Origin: Corylus avellana
Taxonomy: Eukaryota; Streptophyta; Magnoliopsida; Fagales; Betulaceae
Assembly: GCF_901000735.1 (NCBI RefSeq)
Contig: NC_081541.1
Coordinates: 6,317,021-6,381,020 of the forward strand
DNA length: 64,000 bases
Direction: 5' to 3'
This document shows positions 1 through 13,180 of the stretch, piece after piece. The translations under genes and the position numbers were made by a program. The first letter of the stretch is position 1. Each line of letters starts with the position of its first letter. The notes below the pieces were generated by a model. It was not told the origin of the DNA, made no database searches, and worked only from the letters and a program-made list of their open reading frames with translations.

Positions 1-1176
1 TACATGAATAAACCATTAACAGATCTGGGTCCTCAACACCTCGTATCACATGGAAAGGGCCACCCCGATTAAATGGCTATACGAAAAAGATTACGCAATA
101 AAAAAGAAATTCAAGGAGCTGACAAGATGTAAACTCCTCAGCAAGAAAAAGCACGACAAAAATTTTCTTATTTACTTGGATTGTAAATCTAAAGAAATTT
201 AAGATAACGCATCAAAAAGAATTTTCTATGGTTGAACAAGTAATGGACAAATGTACAAGTCATTTGACACCACAAATGCCTCCAAAATAAGAAAATAAAT
301 CTTGTGCTTTCCTTCCATTTCTGTACAGAACTTGAGCATTTCCACCGGAGGCAGAGCAGGTATGACATTTTACTTCCCCTTCACACAATTACAAGGAAGG
401 AGATTAAAAAAGGCTTCAAAATTGTACATACCAATTGAGATGTCATCCTAATGCATTTGCACGTCCAAAGAATGTACATAGCATCTTTAAAATGTGAACT
501 ACCTAAACTAAAGCATTAACCCTATCAGAGTGAGAGTACCAAGCGCCAATGAGTAATCTGTACGTAAAAGAAGCAAGCGATAATGGGGCATGGCCATAAC
601 AGGAAGCTTCTCACTCCCGCGTATTTCAGTTCATCAATGCAAAGGCAAGGCAAGGATTTACCCTCAAAAGGAAACAACTAAAAGATTCTAGTAGGCTGAA
701 GTTTGTGGAGACCACCACTGGATTCCTGGATTACATGTATCAAAAAATGTACAGTATACTCAGATCCACATCTACAAAACTTACGTAACATATACAAGAA
801 GATCGATCTCTTACCTTTGCTGAATGTAAGCTGGTGGATTAAGGATATGATTTTCAACAATCTACCCAAAAGCATCCAGCTCCTGGCAGGAAATCACAGG
901 AATCAATTCAAGCAAAAAGCTCTTGGCACAAAAACAACGACCTTTAAAAACAGGTCGGTTGCTGTCTCTTCCAAACCTCTCTTCTTTTTCCTTGGGAGTT
1001 ATCGGAGACACAGTTCAGCCCAAATCTGATGCAAATCAAATTTGTCTGACACACAAAGCTCGGGATACAGAGATTTGCTCCGAGGGCTTTGTGACGACGG
1101 GGGATCAAGCATCACAACACTAACACCATGAAGCTCCCCATGAGGCACCAAGAGATTTGCAGACAACAATCAACAG
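1..1176 (-). other. 3' UTR and downstream DNA of the SEN1-like helicase gene
   Basis: No convincing coding region lies here; the short ORFs match no family I recognise. The part next to 1176 is presumably the 3' UTR of the minus-strand helicase gene. On the minus strand a good splice-donor-like GTAAGAG begins at 814, preceded by CAAAG, so a 3'-UTR intron is possible. No poly(A) site could be fixed by eye. Confidence 0.4.
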
Positions 1177-4100
1177 CTAGATATCTCTCTTCCCCACAGG
1201 CCCAGCAGAACTTTGTTTCTTCTGTATGCCATATCGCCAGGCATCTCTAGATTTATCACCCAATTGATCAAAATCGTCCAAAGAATTCTCCATTGGTGGC
1301 TTTAAGGGACGGTAATTCCCATTCCTAGAAGTTATCAACGCACCCGACTTCTCATCATCTTCTGATGGTGTCCCTGACCTGGACTCCAAGTGCATATCTG
1401 GTGGTCTATGTCTATTATGCCCAGCTGACCGCAGCCCCCTCATATTGGAGGAGACCTTGCCTGGCAATGGGGTGTAGGCAGGTCCCTTAGGTATGAGAAA
1501 ATCCTTAGGGAGAGAATCCATGTCGGCATAACATTTCCTGGCTCTGGCGTCAGAAATCAGCGCAGCCCAATCATCAGATTGCATCAAAGCATTAGCATTC
1601 CCCATAACCTGTCAACAAATCAAGTTAAATCAGAACATAAACCCAGAATCAAGCCCTTTGGTCTTGTGGGGGCATGTAAGAATGAGTGGAAGTTGCGTAT
1701 GTGTAATAAACTTAGATACAGGAATGATAGAAAACCATACCCAAAGAGCCCTTCTTGCACGAGTAAGAGCAACATTCATTCGGCGGATATCTGCAACAAA
1801 GCCAACTCCATGACTTGATGCACGCACACAAGACATGATAATAACATCACGTTCTTGGCCTTGAAAAGCATCTACAGTATTGATGTACAGATCCTTCCCT
1901 TCTTCTGAAATTAAGACATCCTCAAACTCCCGTTGAAGGCATTTTAATTGGAGCTTGTATGGTGTGATTATGCCAACAGAGATTTTTCCCATACCCAAAG
2001 TTTTCAAAGTTTTATGAAGATGCTCATACAAGCGAAGACAAAACTGTGCTTCGTGTGTGTTCTGATAAGAGACGGATCCACCTCTGTGAGACTCCCGTCC
2101 ATGTGTAATATCATAGAATATGTAAGGTCTAAGCAAGGGGTCCTTGTAGTAAATCTCATCAGGTAAATTAGCAATGCTTTCACTGTCAGTAAGGCGTCCT
2201 TGGTAAAAGTACCTAGACGGGAAATCTCGGATGTCAGGATGCATCCGATACTGCACAGATAACAACATCGTGGGACATCCTGCTTGCTGGAACCTTTCAA
2301 AGAGGCTCCTACTGTATAACAAGGTTCCAGCTGCCTTGCTGATAACTGTTGCAGGGAGCTGCTGGGGATCCCCCACTAGAACACACCGTGCTGCACCAAG
2401 TGAAAGAGGAGGAAGGATTGCCACTTCACTGGCTTGGGCTGCTTCATCAATGACTACCATATCAAAACCATGACTCAGACGAGAGAATAACTTGCGACCA
2501 CTACTCGAGACAGTAGTGAAAACAATCTCAGCTTCATTTGCAAAACTTGCCTCAAGATTAGCACGGGCTTCTTCCAAATTAAAGTTGCTACCAGCACGAA
2601 ACCTACCCTCTAAAATAAGTAGGCGAGACATCTCAACTAGAATTTTATCCCTGCCTTCAACCACTGCTGCAAGGTTCTGCAGCAATGCGTCCCGATTCTG
2701 GTCCCTGGCCACAAGAACGTCGGGGTCAACACCAACAGAACCTTGGGAACGAACAGCAGCAGCAGCAACATTTAGTTCTCTTTGAAGACAAGCTATCTGC
2801 TGAGAGAACTGAGCTTCACGGCCTCTTAACTGGTGCATCCATCCTAAAACTTCGTCACGACTCTTGACCAAAAGCTGTTCAGTTCTCCGTTCAACAGAAA
2901 CTGCCTGGGCAGCACGAGTTTGTGAATCAACCCCAACGCGAGCGACATCAGGCCGATAAACTTTCATCTCGCCATCAATGAATCCACGATCAAGGACACG
3001 AGCAAGAAGCTCATCAGTTGCAGCATTTGAAGGAGCACAAACTAACATTCTAGGCTTTGGACAGAGTTTTGGAAGCGTTCGGAAGAGATTCTGGTCCATG
3101 TTTTGAAGGACCTCATCAATTGATCCCATAGGAACATTGTCAGAATTGCTCTCATTGGCTTGTTTATAGCTTTCAGGGGCTAGTTTCTTAAGCAAAGAAG
3201 TGTAGTAGTGCTGATACTGGACCAGATGGATGACATTTAGCATTCCCCAGACTGTATGTGTCTTACCTGTTCCTGGAGGTCCCTGAACGAGAGTAAAGGG
3301 CCATGTCTTCGTCATCCCACTAGTTGTACCCGCAGCTGTATGCATTGCAGCCCATTGAATTGCTCCTAGCTGAGGTCCATTGAATGTCCTATGCAGATGA
3401 TCAACAAAGTTCTGCGTGAAGCATTCTGGCATGGCAGGGGACTGCTGCTCATATTTTGGGAAGTGTTCAGGACTAGGCTGAAGAATCGCAGTTTGCATCT
3501 ACAGAAAAGAGAAATATGTTAGGTTTTTATTCGTTGAAGCAATATGAAATAGAAGACAACCATTAAAATCATATTAAACAGATGTGAATTGCCACCTGAG
3601 AATTGAGACGACGAAATGCATGCAATGCAATGTACTCTCGCTGTGTTGTTGCAAGAGAACCAAGCACAGTTAGATACCAGATGCCCTTGGGCTGAAGCTT
3701 TCTCAGAATATGATCATCATCAACCATGCTGGAAAAAATAAAACGAAAAATAACTACTGAAAAAGAGAATTGTCTAAAGAGGCTAAAATGTAACACCATT
3801 TATGACTTATATTTCAAAAGTTCAGTGATAACTGATAGCAATCAAGTAATCATGCAACTTGAGGGAAGAAAAAATTGAGAATTCTGACACAACCTGTTAG
3901 GTTCATATGAATCGCCAACATAAAAATGAAGGATTGCCCCAGGAGGATCTCGTGTATCAATAGGTATGTGTCGCCTGACAGTACCAGCCACATGTCCACT
4001 GATCTCAGGCTCACCATCATCTTCATTTAATGAGGTGTTGCTCCGCTTAGCTCTAACTGCATGACATAATAAGATTTGACATTAGTAGAATTGATCTGAT

Positions 4101-7100
4101 AGAATCAATACTCAATTACTCATACTATAAATCCAACAATTCTCGTATCAAACCTGGTCCAGGCCTGGGTGATGAAAGAACCGCAACATCACCCTCCTTA
4201 AATGTCCACTTGCACTCATTCATTGGAAGGACTATCACATCATACCATCCTAAGCCAATAAAAGAACGTTTCAGCTAGTTAACATAACCAGAACAATAAT
4301 AATACTTATGGATATCTCAGCAGTGTTCTAAAAAAAATGATTAATAAATATCTATACATATGTGTGGGTGTGTGAAACCACTAAAAGTGAGAGTTATGAT
4401 GGAAAAATTTATGTTCTAAGACACAGGTCTGCTTAAATTACAAGATTTCTGCCTACCCTAGACCATTTGAGAAAAAAAAAGAATGCATCAAGGGGCAAAA
4501 ATGAACAAAAAAGGAGCACAAGAAACACTCATTGTTGATGACATTAACCCTATATATATATATATATTTTTTTTTTTTTTGACATTAACCCTATATTTCA
4601 CCCAGGACAAGGTGGAACACTTTGGAGCTATACATATCTATTAGTATTCTACTAAATTTCAATTTAAATTATCTTCCAAATAATCCAAGACGATAGCATG
4701 GCCAAATTGCTGAGAAAGCATCATTTGATTTATTTTTTAATTAACTTGCAACTAAAAATCTTAAGTAAATAAAATGATTAGGCTTGCTACCTCTTTCTCG
4801 CCTTTCGATGCTCTTTACACGGACCATCACATGTGTAGTATCCCTTGAAATTGTTTCAATTAACTCCTCCCACGTGCTATAAAGCTGTGCCCGGCATTCC
4901 TCAAAAAGCAAAGGCTCAAATACTCTAACATACTCTTCTACAGATTCAAATCGACCGGGAACACATTGGAGCTCAGTGTCCTCTGATGCAGAATAATTTT
5001 AATAAGTTACACATATTACAAAGAGACCAAAAACAAAATTTGCTCTCCAAAAAGAACAGATGGGAAAAAAAATAAAATAAAATAAAAGAGAGAGAGAGAG
5101 AGAGAACAGAACGATAGAATTGATAGACCTGGTAATGAAACCCTCAAACTAAAAACATTACTCATAGACACACATTATGGATGCCGGGTAATAAAATTAG
5201 TGATTTCTCAATAATGACTAATGAAATAGGCAGTTATCACAGAATAACAAATTGGAGGAAGAAGAGAAAGCAGAGAGCTAAAAGTAAGGAATTAGGCGTA
5301 GGGGCTTAAAACATTAAAATAGTTTAATATCAATTACAAAATCATTATGGATTAACTATTTCCTACGGATCTTTAAAAGGGTAGAAGCCATTGTTAAGAA
5401 CTAACCAAGACATACGTCTGTTAATAGTAGAGATAATATTAGTAAAACATTGCTTTTCAGACACTACTACACAGATAGGGAACTGCCCACACATGTTAAC
5501 CAGGAACTTTTCCAAACTCTCCCAAACTATTTCCATGTATATAAACGATGAAACCAAAATTACAAATATCAACTGAAGTTTTATCAATTTTTTTAAGAAA
5601 AAAAAAAAACAAGAAATATGAAACCTCTGAAGTATTTGATGCCAGAAATGTGGAAAATACAACAACAATAGATAAGTAAACCATATCATTGTTATTTTAT
5701 GTTAGCCCCATATAACCCCTAAAACAATATAGGACACGGCTCAATTACTCTAACTTCAGTATGAAAGATATATTCTTCCATCCAACAGGATCTCCTGACG
5801 GTGCCCACCACATGTAGCTGTAGGAATCCCCTCCACTATGCGTGGGCCTGACCAATACAAACATCAGCTTTTACTCATTCAAAAACTTATTCAAGGAATC
5901 CTAGTTCATTCACAATTCCAAATTTCAAAAGGAATAGGATATGGACGAGTTAAATAGAAAAGTCTGCAGATCTCATAACAACATAAAACACATACAGGCA
6001 AAACAACCTTCATCTCTCTCACAGACAAACAAGCACAGCATGAGAACCATAATGCAAAGGGATACATAATTGTATTAGAAGTACATGGTGAAATCAAGTA
6101 AATCGATAGGAGTGTATATTTAAAGCTGATGATAATTAGTCTCACAAATGTAATAATTGGAGAAATAGAGCATTGACACGAGAACATAGCAAATGCCACA
6201 AATGCCACAAATGCAGATGTGCCAGAAATTTCAAGTTCAAATAAATGGGGAAAACAACACCAATAACTCAGAATAATTATCGTTAAAAATAATAAACTAA
6301 CAAAAACATATGGTTACTTTATACCTGGATGATGCCAAAACTTTTCATTTGTAACCTCCCTTATAAGGCGCTCGACGGATGTGTCCTGGTATTGGGTACT
6401 ATTAGTAGTTTGCTTCTTGGGTAGAAGGTATTTCTTGTTTCCCAATTTGGGGTCCATGGAGTTTTGACTGATCAGAGTTGGCTTCCTGTTTGAGACCTGC
6501 AAATTCTTCATTTGCCTCGAATCTGTGGGCTGCTTCCACGAACTCTGTCTTGGAATAGGTGGCAGTGATACCTCTGCAGAAAGATCAGTGTCACCATTTA
6601 GCCTCCTAGGCCTACCTAGTAGTCCAGAATTCATATCACCATTACATTCAGATTTAGGTTCAGTAGTTTCCAGAGAGGTGCCTCCTTCGTTACATGGTAT
6701 GTCAACTTGTTTCTGATCCCTCGTCATTAGTTGACTCTGCTTTTCTCCAATACGCTCAGAAGATGGAGGAGTAGTACGAACCTCTTTCACAGTACGAGTG
6801 GTAATAGGAGGTGGAAACGCCTGCCTTCTTGGTGTTGATGTTTTTATAGGTCCAGCTTGCTTGACATCTTCCAAATTAAGAAACATAGTCTGCCTGCTAC
6901 GTTTCTTGCCTAGCATTTCTACCTTTTTCTGGTCTATCTTCCTCTTTCCAAGAATATTTGCACATTTAAGTGCATGGCTCGCTTCAATACCTTTAACTTC
7001 TCTTTGTTTTGGGACCAAGCCAGGTTCCTCATGCCCATCTAAGGATGCATTGCTTTCTGAATTTCGGCTACTATGGCTTTTCTGATCATTGGGATCTGGA

Positions 7101-7690
7101 TCCAATTCTAAAGAAGTATGACTACTATTTTCATCCTTGACACTTTGAGAAATTTTGACAGCAGAAGAGATATTGTCTACAGCTACACCAGAAGCAAAAC
7201 AGTCCCTCACTTCCGATGTCCCTTGCTCTTGTGAAGCTTTACCCAGTTCACTCAAACTACTGTTTCCATATGCATCAGCAGAGCCCTCAGCATCAGACCA
7301 TTCACCTTCTTCTCTTTCAACCGATGGAGCTTCTGCGGAGCCCGGAACTAATGATGGTGAGGCTTGCATCTCCTCATCATTACTTGACTTAGACAATGAG
7401 GTACTATTGGGATTCTGATCCCCAGCCCTTGTATACTCAGCGCCCATTTCAGGGCCATGACCAGGTTTGGGGCGAATGAAAGGCTGAAAGCCAGATAAAG
7501 ATGATGCATGTGAAAAAGCATGATTGTTTATTATTCTCTGGGGAGTAGTTGATGCAGTAACGAGATCAGCAGTGTTGGGATTCATAGATGGATGGGTCTT
7601 TTGTGGCTGGAAAGAGAAGACACCATCACTCTCATTATCCTCGACAGGGGGTTCATTGAGATCAAATAATAGCCTTCCTCGAGAACCCAT
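1177..7690 (-). CDS. SEN1/UPF1-like superfamily 1 RNA/DNA helicase, 7 coding exons, 1379 aa
   Basis: Coding exons, 5' to 3' on the minus strand: 7690-6325, 4982-4791, 4249-4154, 4056-3894, 3728-3596, 3498-1741, 1608-1177. All introns have GT-AG ends, the phases agree, and the sum is 4140 nt. Exon 1 (455 aa) is Ser/Glu-rich and probably disordered; it opens MGSRGRLLFDLNEPP. The helicase core lies mainly in exon 6: Walker A GPPGTGKT (about 723-730), DEAA (1001-1004), GDPQQ (1026-1030), QYRMHP (1066-1071), VDAFQGQERD (about 1192-1201) and the arginine-finger region MNVALTRAR (about 1224-1232). A charged insert between Walker A and DEAA resembles the stalk of UPF1/SEN1 proteins. The family (senataxin, UPF1, IGHMBP2) unwinds RNA or RNA:DNA hybrids. 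The closest plant relatives I recall are the uncharacterised Arabidopsis AT4G30100/AT2G19120 type. A nuclear role in transcription termination or R-loop removal is inference. The start at 7690 is chosen over an in-frame ATG at 7729 because MGSRGR is the usual start of this family. Confidence 0.93.
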
Positions 7691-9005
7691 CTCATATGTA
7701 AATGCATACAATCCGAACTTCGTACCCAAACAGGTTGAACAGGTGCTCTTCTAGTTTCCTTTTTAACAAAAAATGCACATGACATGCCAATATGAGGGAG
7801 GGAAGGCAAAATTATCCCCAGACAAACAGGCTAAAAAGAGTTCAAAATGCACTGCGGCGCCTGCAAATCAAGTTCGGCAAAGCAATCTATAAATACAGGA
7901 AAGAAGGAACCTAAGAAAGCAATCAGGGCTCAATTTATGAAACAGGCCAATAGATAGATAACGAACAAACACTTGCATAAAACTTTTAACTCTTGAAAAT
8001 AACACTGCAATAGAAAAGGGATCACATTAAACTCACATCTAAATCAGTCCTTACGGTTATATAGGCGAAGAAATCAAAGCATGATTCATAATGCACACAG
8101 TGCCTCGTGCCCAAAGCAAACACTGGAATCCTTTTCTTAAGTTTGATATCTACATTAAGTTTTCCAAGACAAAATTCAACACCACCAGTTTCATAATACT
8201 CAAAACAAAGCATATATAATGTGCACACATAATACAAAAGACCGAAAATAACATAACCATCCAATACAGACAAGAATCAACCTTCTAGTAGGTATTCATG
8301 CTGCCTAACAAAGACTCAGCAATTGAACCAGACGGCAGAAACAGTTTGCATATAACCCTAATCAAAATATTCGATGCAACCCTAAACCACCAAATGCTAC
8401 AAATACATACAGGAAACGACACTGCACCAAACCCACATAATCCATTTTTTTGCATACTCAATTACCTATTTTCCACATAGAACACCCTCACCAACCAAAC
8501 AACAAACCAACACAGATCAGAGCCCCCCTAATAACAATATTCACCACTCACCAACTAAAACTAGAATCAGTCATCTAGGGTTTCAAAGAATCGATCGCTC
8601 AAACCCTCCAAAACAAATCCCTCGTCCAACTAAGCCCAAATCCCCCGCAGCACACACCTAATCCACACCTCAAAACCAGCATTCTCACACGGATCGAACC
8701 TACTCATATCTCCACCATTCACAAATTCATCCACTCATCCAAATAGTCAACGTAATGATTCACTCGTATTCATACTACTAATTAATACAAACAAATTTTC
8801 CACTTTTAAGTTGAATAACGAATTAAAACTCGAAATTAAATATTAAAATCAAATTTACTGTTCGGAGAGAGAGAGTTTTACCTCTAAGGGAGTGCCTGAA
8901 TCTAAAGAGGAATTTTAGAGAGAGAGATGAATAGAGGCTCTCTATGTGAAGGGTCTGAGCGAGCGAGCAAGCGAGAGAGAGAGAGAGCAGAGAGAGGTAC
9001 GCAAA
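7691..9005 (-). other. 5' UTR exon and 5'-UTR intron of the helicase gene
   Basis: Reading the minus strand from about 9005, a CT-rich leader runs to 8882 and meets a clear donor, GAG followed by GTAAAA (intron begins at 8881). The acceptor must lie between about 7760 and the ATG at 7690; I could not choose one. Leader introns with CT-rich first exons are common in plant housekeeping genes. The ORFs at 8022-8480 inside the intron look spurious. Confidence 0.6.
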
Positions 9006-9035
9006 TATGTGGGGAACAAAGGGTGTGGTGACGGG

Positions 9036-9045
9036 TTTATATAGG
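9036..9045 (-). promoter_or_regulatory. TATA box of the helicase gene
   Basis: The minus strand reads CCTATATAAA here, about 30-40 bp upstream of the CT-rich leader. This is the expected spacing for a plant core promoter and puts transcription start near 9005. Confidence 0.7.
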
Positions 9046-9741
9046 AAATATCGAATACCTCTAGCCGGCCGGTTTTTTCTCCGGCCACCGTATAGTTTCA
9101 CCGGCAGATTTGTAATCAAGGCCTTTTTAATCTTTTTTATCCTTTCGATGAACAAAATTACAAGCAACCCCTTGGTTGTCCCCTAGTTTCACGATAGGTG
9201 CCCTCGTCGGGTTTGAATTGACCGAATGGCCTCAAGGGTGAGGAATTTCCGGGATAAGAACAAAGGGTAATATAGTAGTTTTACGATACACGATTATGAT
9301 AGTGTTTTGCGGGTTTTACGTGTATAATGCTCGCACGTAAGAATCGTATGCTCCGAGAGGTATCGGACGTTGATGCGATCGCTAAGTGCCACGTGAACAT
9401 GGAACGCATTCAAGGGTTTGGCTGCCTCTTCTGCCTTGTGGACTTAAGATGCCACGTAGCAACTAGCAAATGACGAAAACTTGCCATTTTTAAAAAAAAC
9501 TAAGGGTGAGAGAGTCATTTCGTAGTACTATCAACAGAAATAAGCATAGTCCCACGTGCACTTATAGCGTAGGGAATACACTAGCCAATAGTACGGCAAC
9601 AGAGTTTTCTTCTCATTTGCGCCGATCTTGGGATGTGATTGCGACAAAGCCACTCGTGATTGGAGGGTGCACTCACGCTCCACCGAAGGTGCGTGGGAGA
9701 GCACTAGTTTGTATAAATTAGGAGGTGCGCCTCAACTGTAA

Positions 9742-9796
9742 CTCTATGGCTAAATTTACTCACAAAAAAAAAAAAAACCTCTATGGCTAAATTTAC
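9742..9796. repeat. 18-bp direct repeat flanking an A-tract
   Basis: CTCTATGGCTAAATTTAC occurs at 9742-9759 and again at 9779-9796. Between them are 19 bp made mostly of a run of 14 A. This resembles an insertion of little more than a poly(A) tail with a target duplication. Confidence 0.8.
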
Positions 9797-10868
9797 AAAA
9801 ATTCACAGGACAACGTAAGTAGTTACCAATTGCGACCGCCTATATAAAAAAAAAAAAAAATACTTATGGTCGCAACGATTTTAAAAAATATATATTTTTA
9901 CTTTAGTCTAACTACTATTTTATTTCACTTTTTTAAAAAAAATTATTATTTTATTTTTATAATTTTTTAAGAGTACTATTATTTAATAAATTATTATAAC
10001 TGCTGCATAATTGGGATGACAGTAAAAATTAACCTTTAAATCAGTAAAGGTTTGTAAAAAGGAAAAACTAATAACTAATTTTTACTGCAACATTATCTCA
10101 ATTACAACTACTATTATATAGTAGTTGTATAATAGTCAACTAAATAGTATTTCTCTTTTTATAATGTCAGTCTTTTCACCTTCAAATTGACAAAAATTCC
10201 TGTAGGAAAAATAGGGAAATAAGGCAAAATATTCATATTTATTTTTCATTTTTTCTAAAAAAATTTTATCATTTGTCATAATTTTGTTTATCTTACGTAA
10301 GGTAATTTGGTGATGACAAAAGAGGTTAACAATATAAATGTTTAAGATGAAAATTATAATAAAACAAAAAACAAAAAGAAGAATATTGAAGAGGGAGAAG
10401 AGAAACCTAAATGTATGGTTGAAGAGTAATATTACATAGTACACAAACATTTCACTAATGTTTTTTATGTGACAAGGTCTAGTAACCTTTTTTTATATTT
10501 TTTGTTTAATAGTGATTGATCTAATGACTACCATATCTTGTCACGTAAACTTTATAAGATATTTATGAAATATTTGTCGTTCCCCAGTAATTCTTCCACG
10601 TTTATCTTTTTAAAACTAACTATTAAATATGTATGACTTGCATGTGACCCACATATTCATCAGTGGGGATCTTATAAATCCAATTACGGGTTTTAAAACA
10701 AGAACGATGAGAGAAAGACGTGAAAAAGGCGTTAGACTTTCTCATAGTGAAAACAAGTAAGCAAATCATTAAATTTGCTCACCATAACTAAAAGTAAGCT
10801 CAACGTCCACATTTGCTAAGAGAAGTGCTACTCATTCATCTCTTACGCATATTTTGTTAATCTTTTTT

Positions 10869-10930
10869 GGAAATTCACTATTAAATTTGTGGGACCTACA
10901 TGTGATCTTACAAATTCAATGGTGAATTTT
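10869..10930. repeat. Short imperfect inverted repeat (hairpin)
   Basis: The arms ATTCACTATTAAATTTGTGG and, reverse-complemented, ATTCACCATTGAATTTGTAA face each other around a centre near 10900. A weaker relative of the same stretch is visible at about 10600-10665. It may be the core of a small MITE, but the ends are not resolved. Confidence 0.5.
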
Positions 10931-12510
10931 TCCATATCTGATAAAGAGAGACAATAGAATTGGCCAATTGGGGCCTTTCCTCAATTGGTGTAAGTTCCAA
11001 ATAAGCAAACCAAACTTAAATAATTGCTCTAGAAATAAAACCAAAAACCTGGAAAACTTTTCCAAAAAAAAAACTTAGAAAACTTAAATTGTAAGTTATT
11101 ATGTTGTGTATTACCAATTATATGGTCACATCATTTAGAAAATTTAAATTACGTGGCAACATATATACCATTAAATATGTAAAATTTATTCTTAATCATA
11201 GTTAGAATCGTCTTGAAGTGAAATGAAGAATATCTATTTTATGATTCACATTTTATTTTATTGTATTTTATAGTGTATATGGAGTAACGTCATTTTAAAA
11301 TTTTAAATTGAGTAACGACATATACACCATTGAATCTATAAAATTTAATTTGAATTATAGAATGGATCATCTCATATAAAGGATTCAAAGCATTGCAAGT
11401 TTATTGAAAAATAATAATTCATTCAAAACCAATATTTTATATTGAATATAAATTCGTGTGCGCGCGTATATGATATTTAATTGAGAAAATTATTATTCAA
11501 AAAGTAGATAATAAAAGCCCTAAAGAATCAATTTTCTCCATGACTATAACAAATTATTAATAGAAAATACATCATATAAATCATTAAAAAAAAAATTAAA
11601 CTATACTATGCAATATTAATTATATAATATAATAAATAAGCAATAGATGTCACAACTATAAGATAGTCAAAAAATCAAATGAAACTCGTAAATCTCGTAA
11701 ATTCTCAATTGTAAAAAAATAGCAATACCTTTTATTTTGAAAAACCTCATAAGGTGCAATAATAGATATTCTAAAAAAAAAAAAATTGGAAAATTTTGAA
11801 ATTAATTAATAATGTTTGTTAACAACTTTCTTTTCAGTTATTAAGTGAAAAACATTAATAAATAACTCAAAATACAAAAACAAATACCTACAACACATTA
11901 ACAAACATACCCAAGCAGGCTTAATTCATATATTTCTACACTTACATAAGCATGAGACTATAATATATAAATATTCGTATTTTCATCTATTTGGTTTATC
12001 TGTATAAAAAAAAAAAAAAAAAAGATTCAATTGGTTTTGATTTGTTTGGTAAAGAAAGTTTAGTAGTGTAAAGTAATTAAAAAAATATATACGAAGAAGA
12101 AGAAGAAGATTGATGTATAATCATTAAAAGAATGACATTTGGTGCGTGATCAAACTACCATATAATTTGGTAGTGGCATGCTATTTAATACTCAAACCCA
12201 ACGCACGCCCAAAGTATAAAATAAAATGAATAAAACAATAAAAGGTGGAGCTTTTTACTTTTATTATTTATTTATTTTTTTAAAATAGTAATATCCATGT
12301 GATTCGGTCAATATTCATTGCTTTCAAATAGGAGCTCCCACCTGCTCAAAAAAAAAAAGGGGAGTCACGTCCTTTTCTTTCGTATGACTTTTTCTTCAAA
12401 ATTTTCCAATGGAATGATCATTATGAGAGAAAATCGGATCGAAACTCATTAATAACAATATCGGGCGAATTGTTTCTTAAAGGTTATATATATTTAAATT
12501 ATGGAATTAT

Positions 12511-12836
12511 GGTGCGTTTGAGATTGCGATTTCGCAAGAATAATCTGTGCTTTTTAAAAATATCGTAAAACGTAAGGCGTTTGACATTACGATTTAAAAA
12601 ACACTTAATTTAAAATAGAAAAAAAAAAATTGTGATTTTCATAAGCAGGTTATGGGTGTTTATTTCAAAATGCGTGAATTTAAATTAAAATTATGATTTT
12701 GCATAATAAATATTTGATAAAAACGTATTTTTTAACATATTTTGCTAAACGCTTTTACGATTTTAAAAAGTAGTGATTTTAAAAACGTAATTTTTAAAAT
12801 CGCATTTATTGAAACCACAATCCCAAATGGACCCTT
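12511..12836. mobile_element. Foldback MITE of the 'GGTCCnTTTGGGATTG' kind
   Basis: The left end reads GGTGCGTTTGAGATTGCG. The right end, reverse-complemented, reads AGGGTCCATTTGGGATTGTG. The interior is rich in A/T tracts and short degenerate 'ttttaaaaatcg' units on both arms. No certain target duplication was found. The terminal motif is shared with the element at 54148-54380. Confidence 0.6.
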
Positions 12837-12867
12837 AGTAGGCTAGCATGTAAAATGTCCGTTCTAC

Positions 12868-12869
<2 letters not shown>

Positions 12870-12911
<42 letters not shown>
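12870..12911. repeat. (TA)n microsatellite
   Basis: About 20 uninterrupted TA units. Similar tracts occur at 40637-40669 and near 56003-56034. Confidence 0.95.
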
Positions 12912-12914
<3 letters not shown>

Positions 12915-13059
12915 AAAAGATATTATAAATAAATAATCACATGGTGACATATGGTTCCCTTTTTTTTTCATTGTTTTAAAAAAGAAAATAAGAAAATTGA
13001 AGGGTAATTTGGTATTTTTAGGGGTTTTCGTTAGGGTTTTACAACAAAAATAAATGAAT

Positions 13060-13180
13060 TGGTTAAATTGCATTAAATTGAAAGCTCGATGGGTGAAATT
13101 AAGAGTTTTTGAAATTTGAAAATCTTCTCAAAACACGTTATAATTTACGGGCCATTTGTAAAGTTTCTCCAGTATAGCGA
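13060..13180. repeat. Half of a large foldback element
   Basis: The stretch with 'attgaaagctcgatgggtg', 'aagagtttttgaaatttgaa' and 'cttctcaaaacacg' matches the right arm of the foldback element at 34072-34489. The partner arm is not visible, so this is a truncated copy. Confidence 0.5.

Noticed and set aside
2231..2867. Plus-strand ORFs opposite the helicase exon
   Set aside because: These are antisense shadows of exon 6 of the helicase gene.
12870..12911. TA tract as a promoter TATA element
   Set aside because: It is a simple microsatellite with no gene downstream on either strand.
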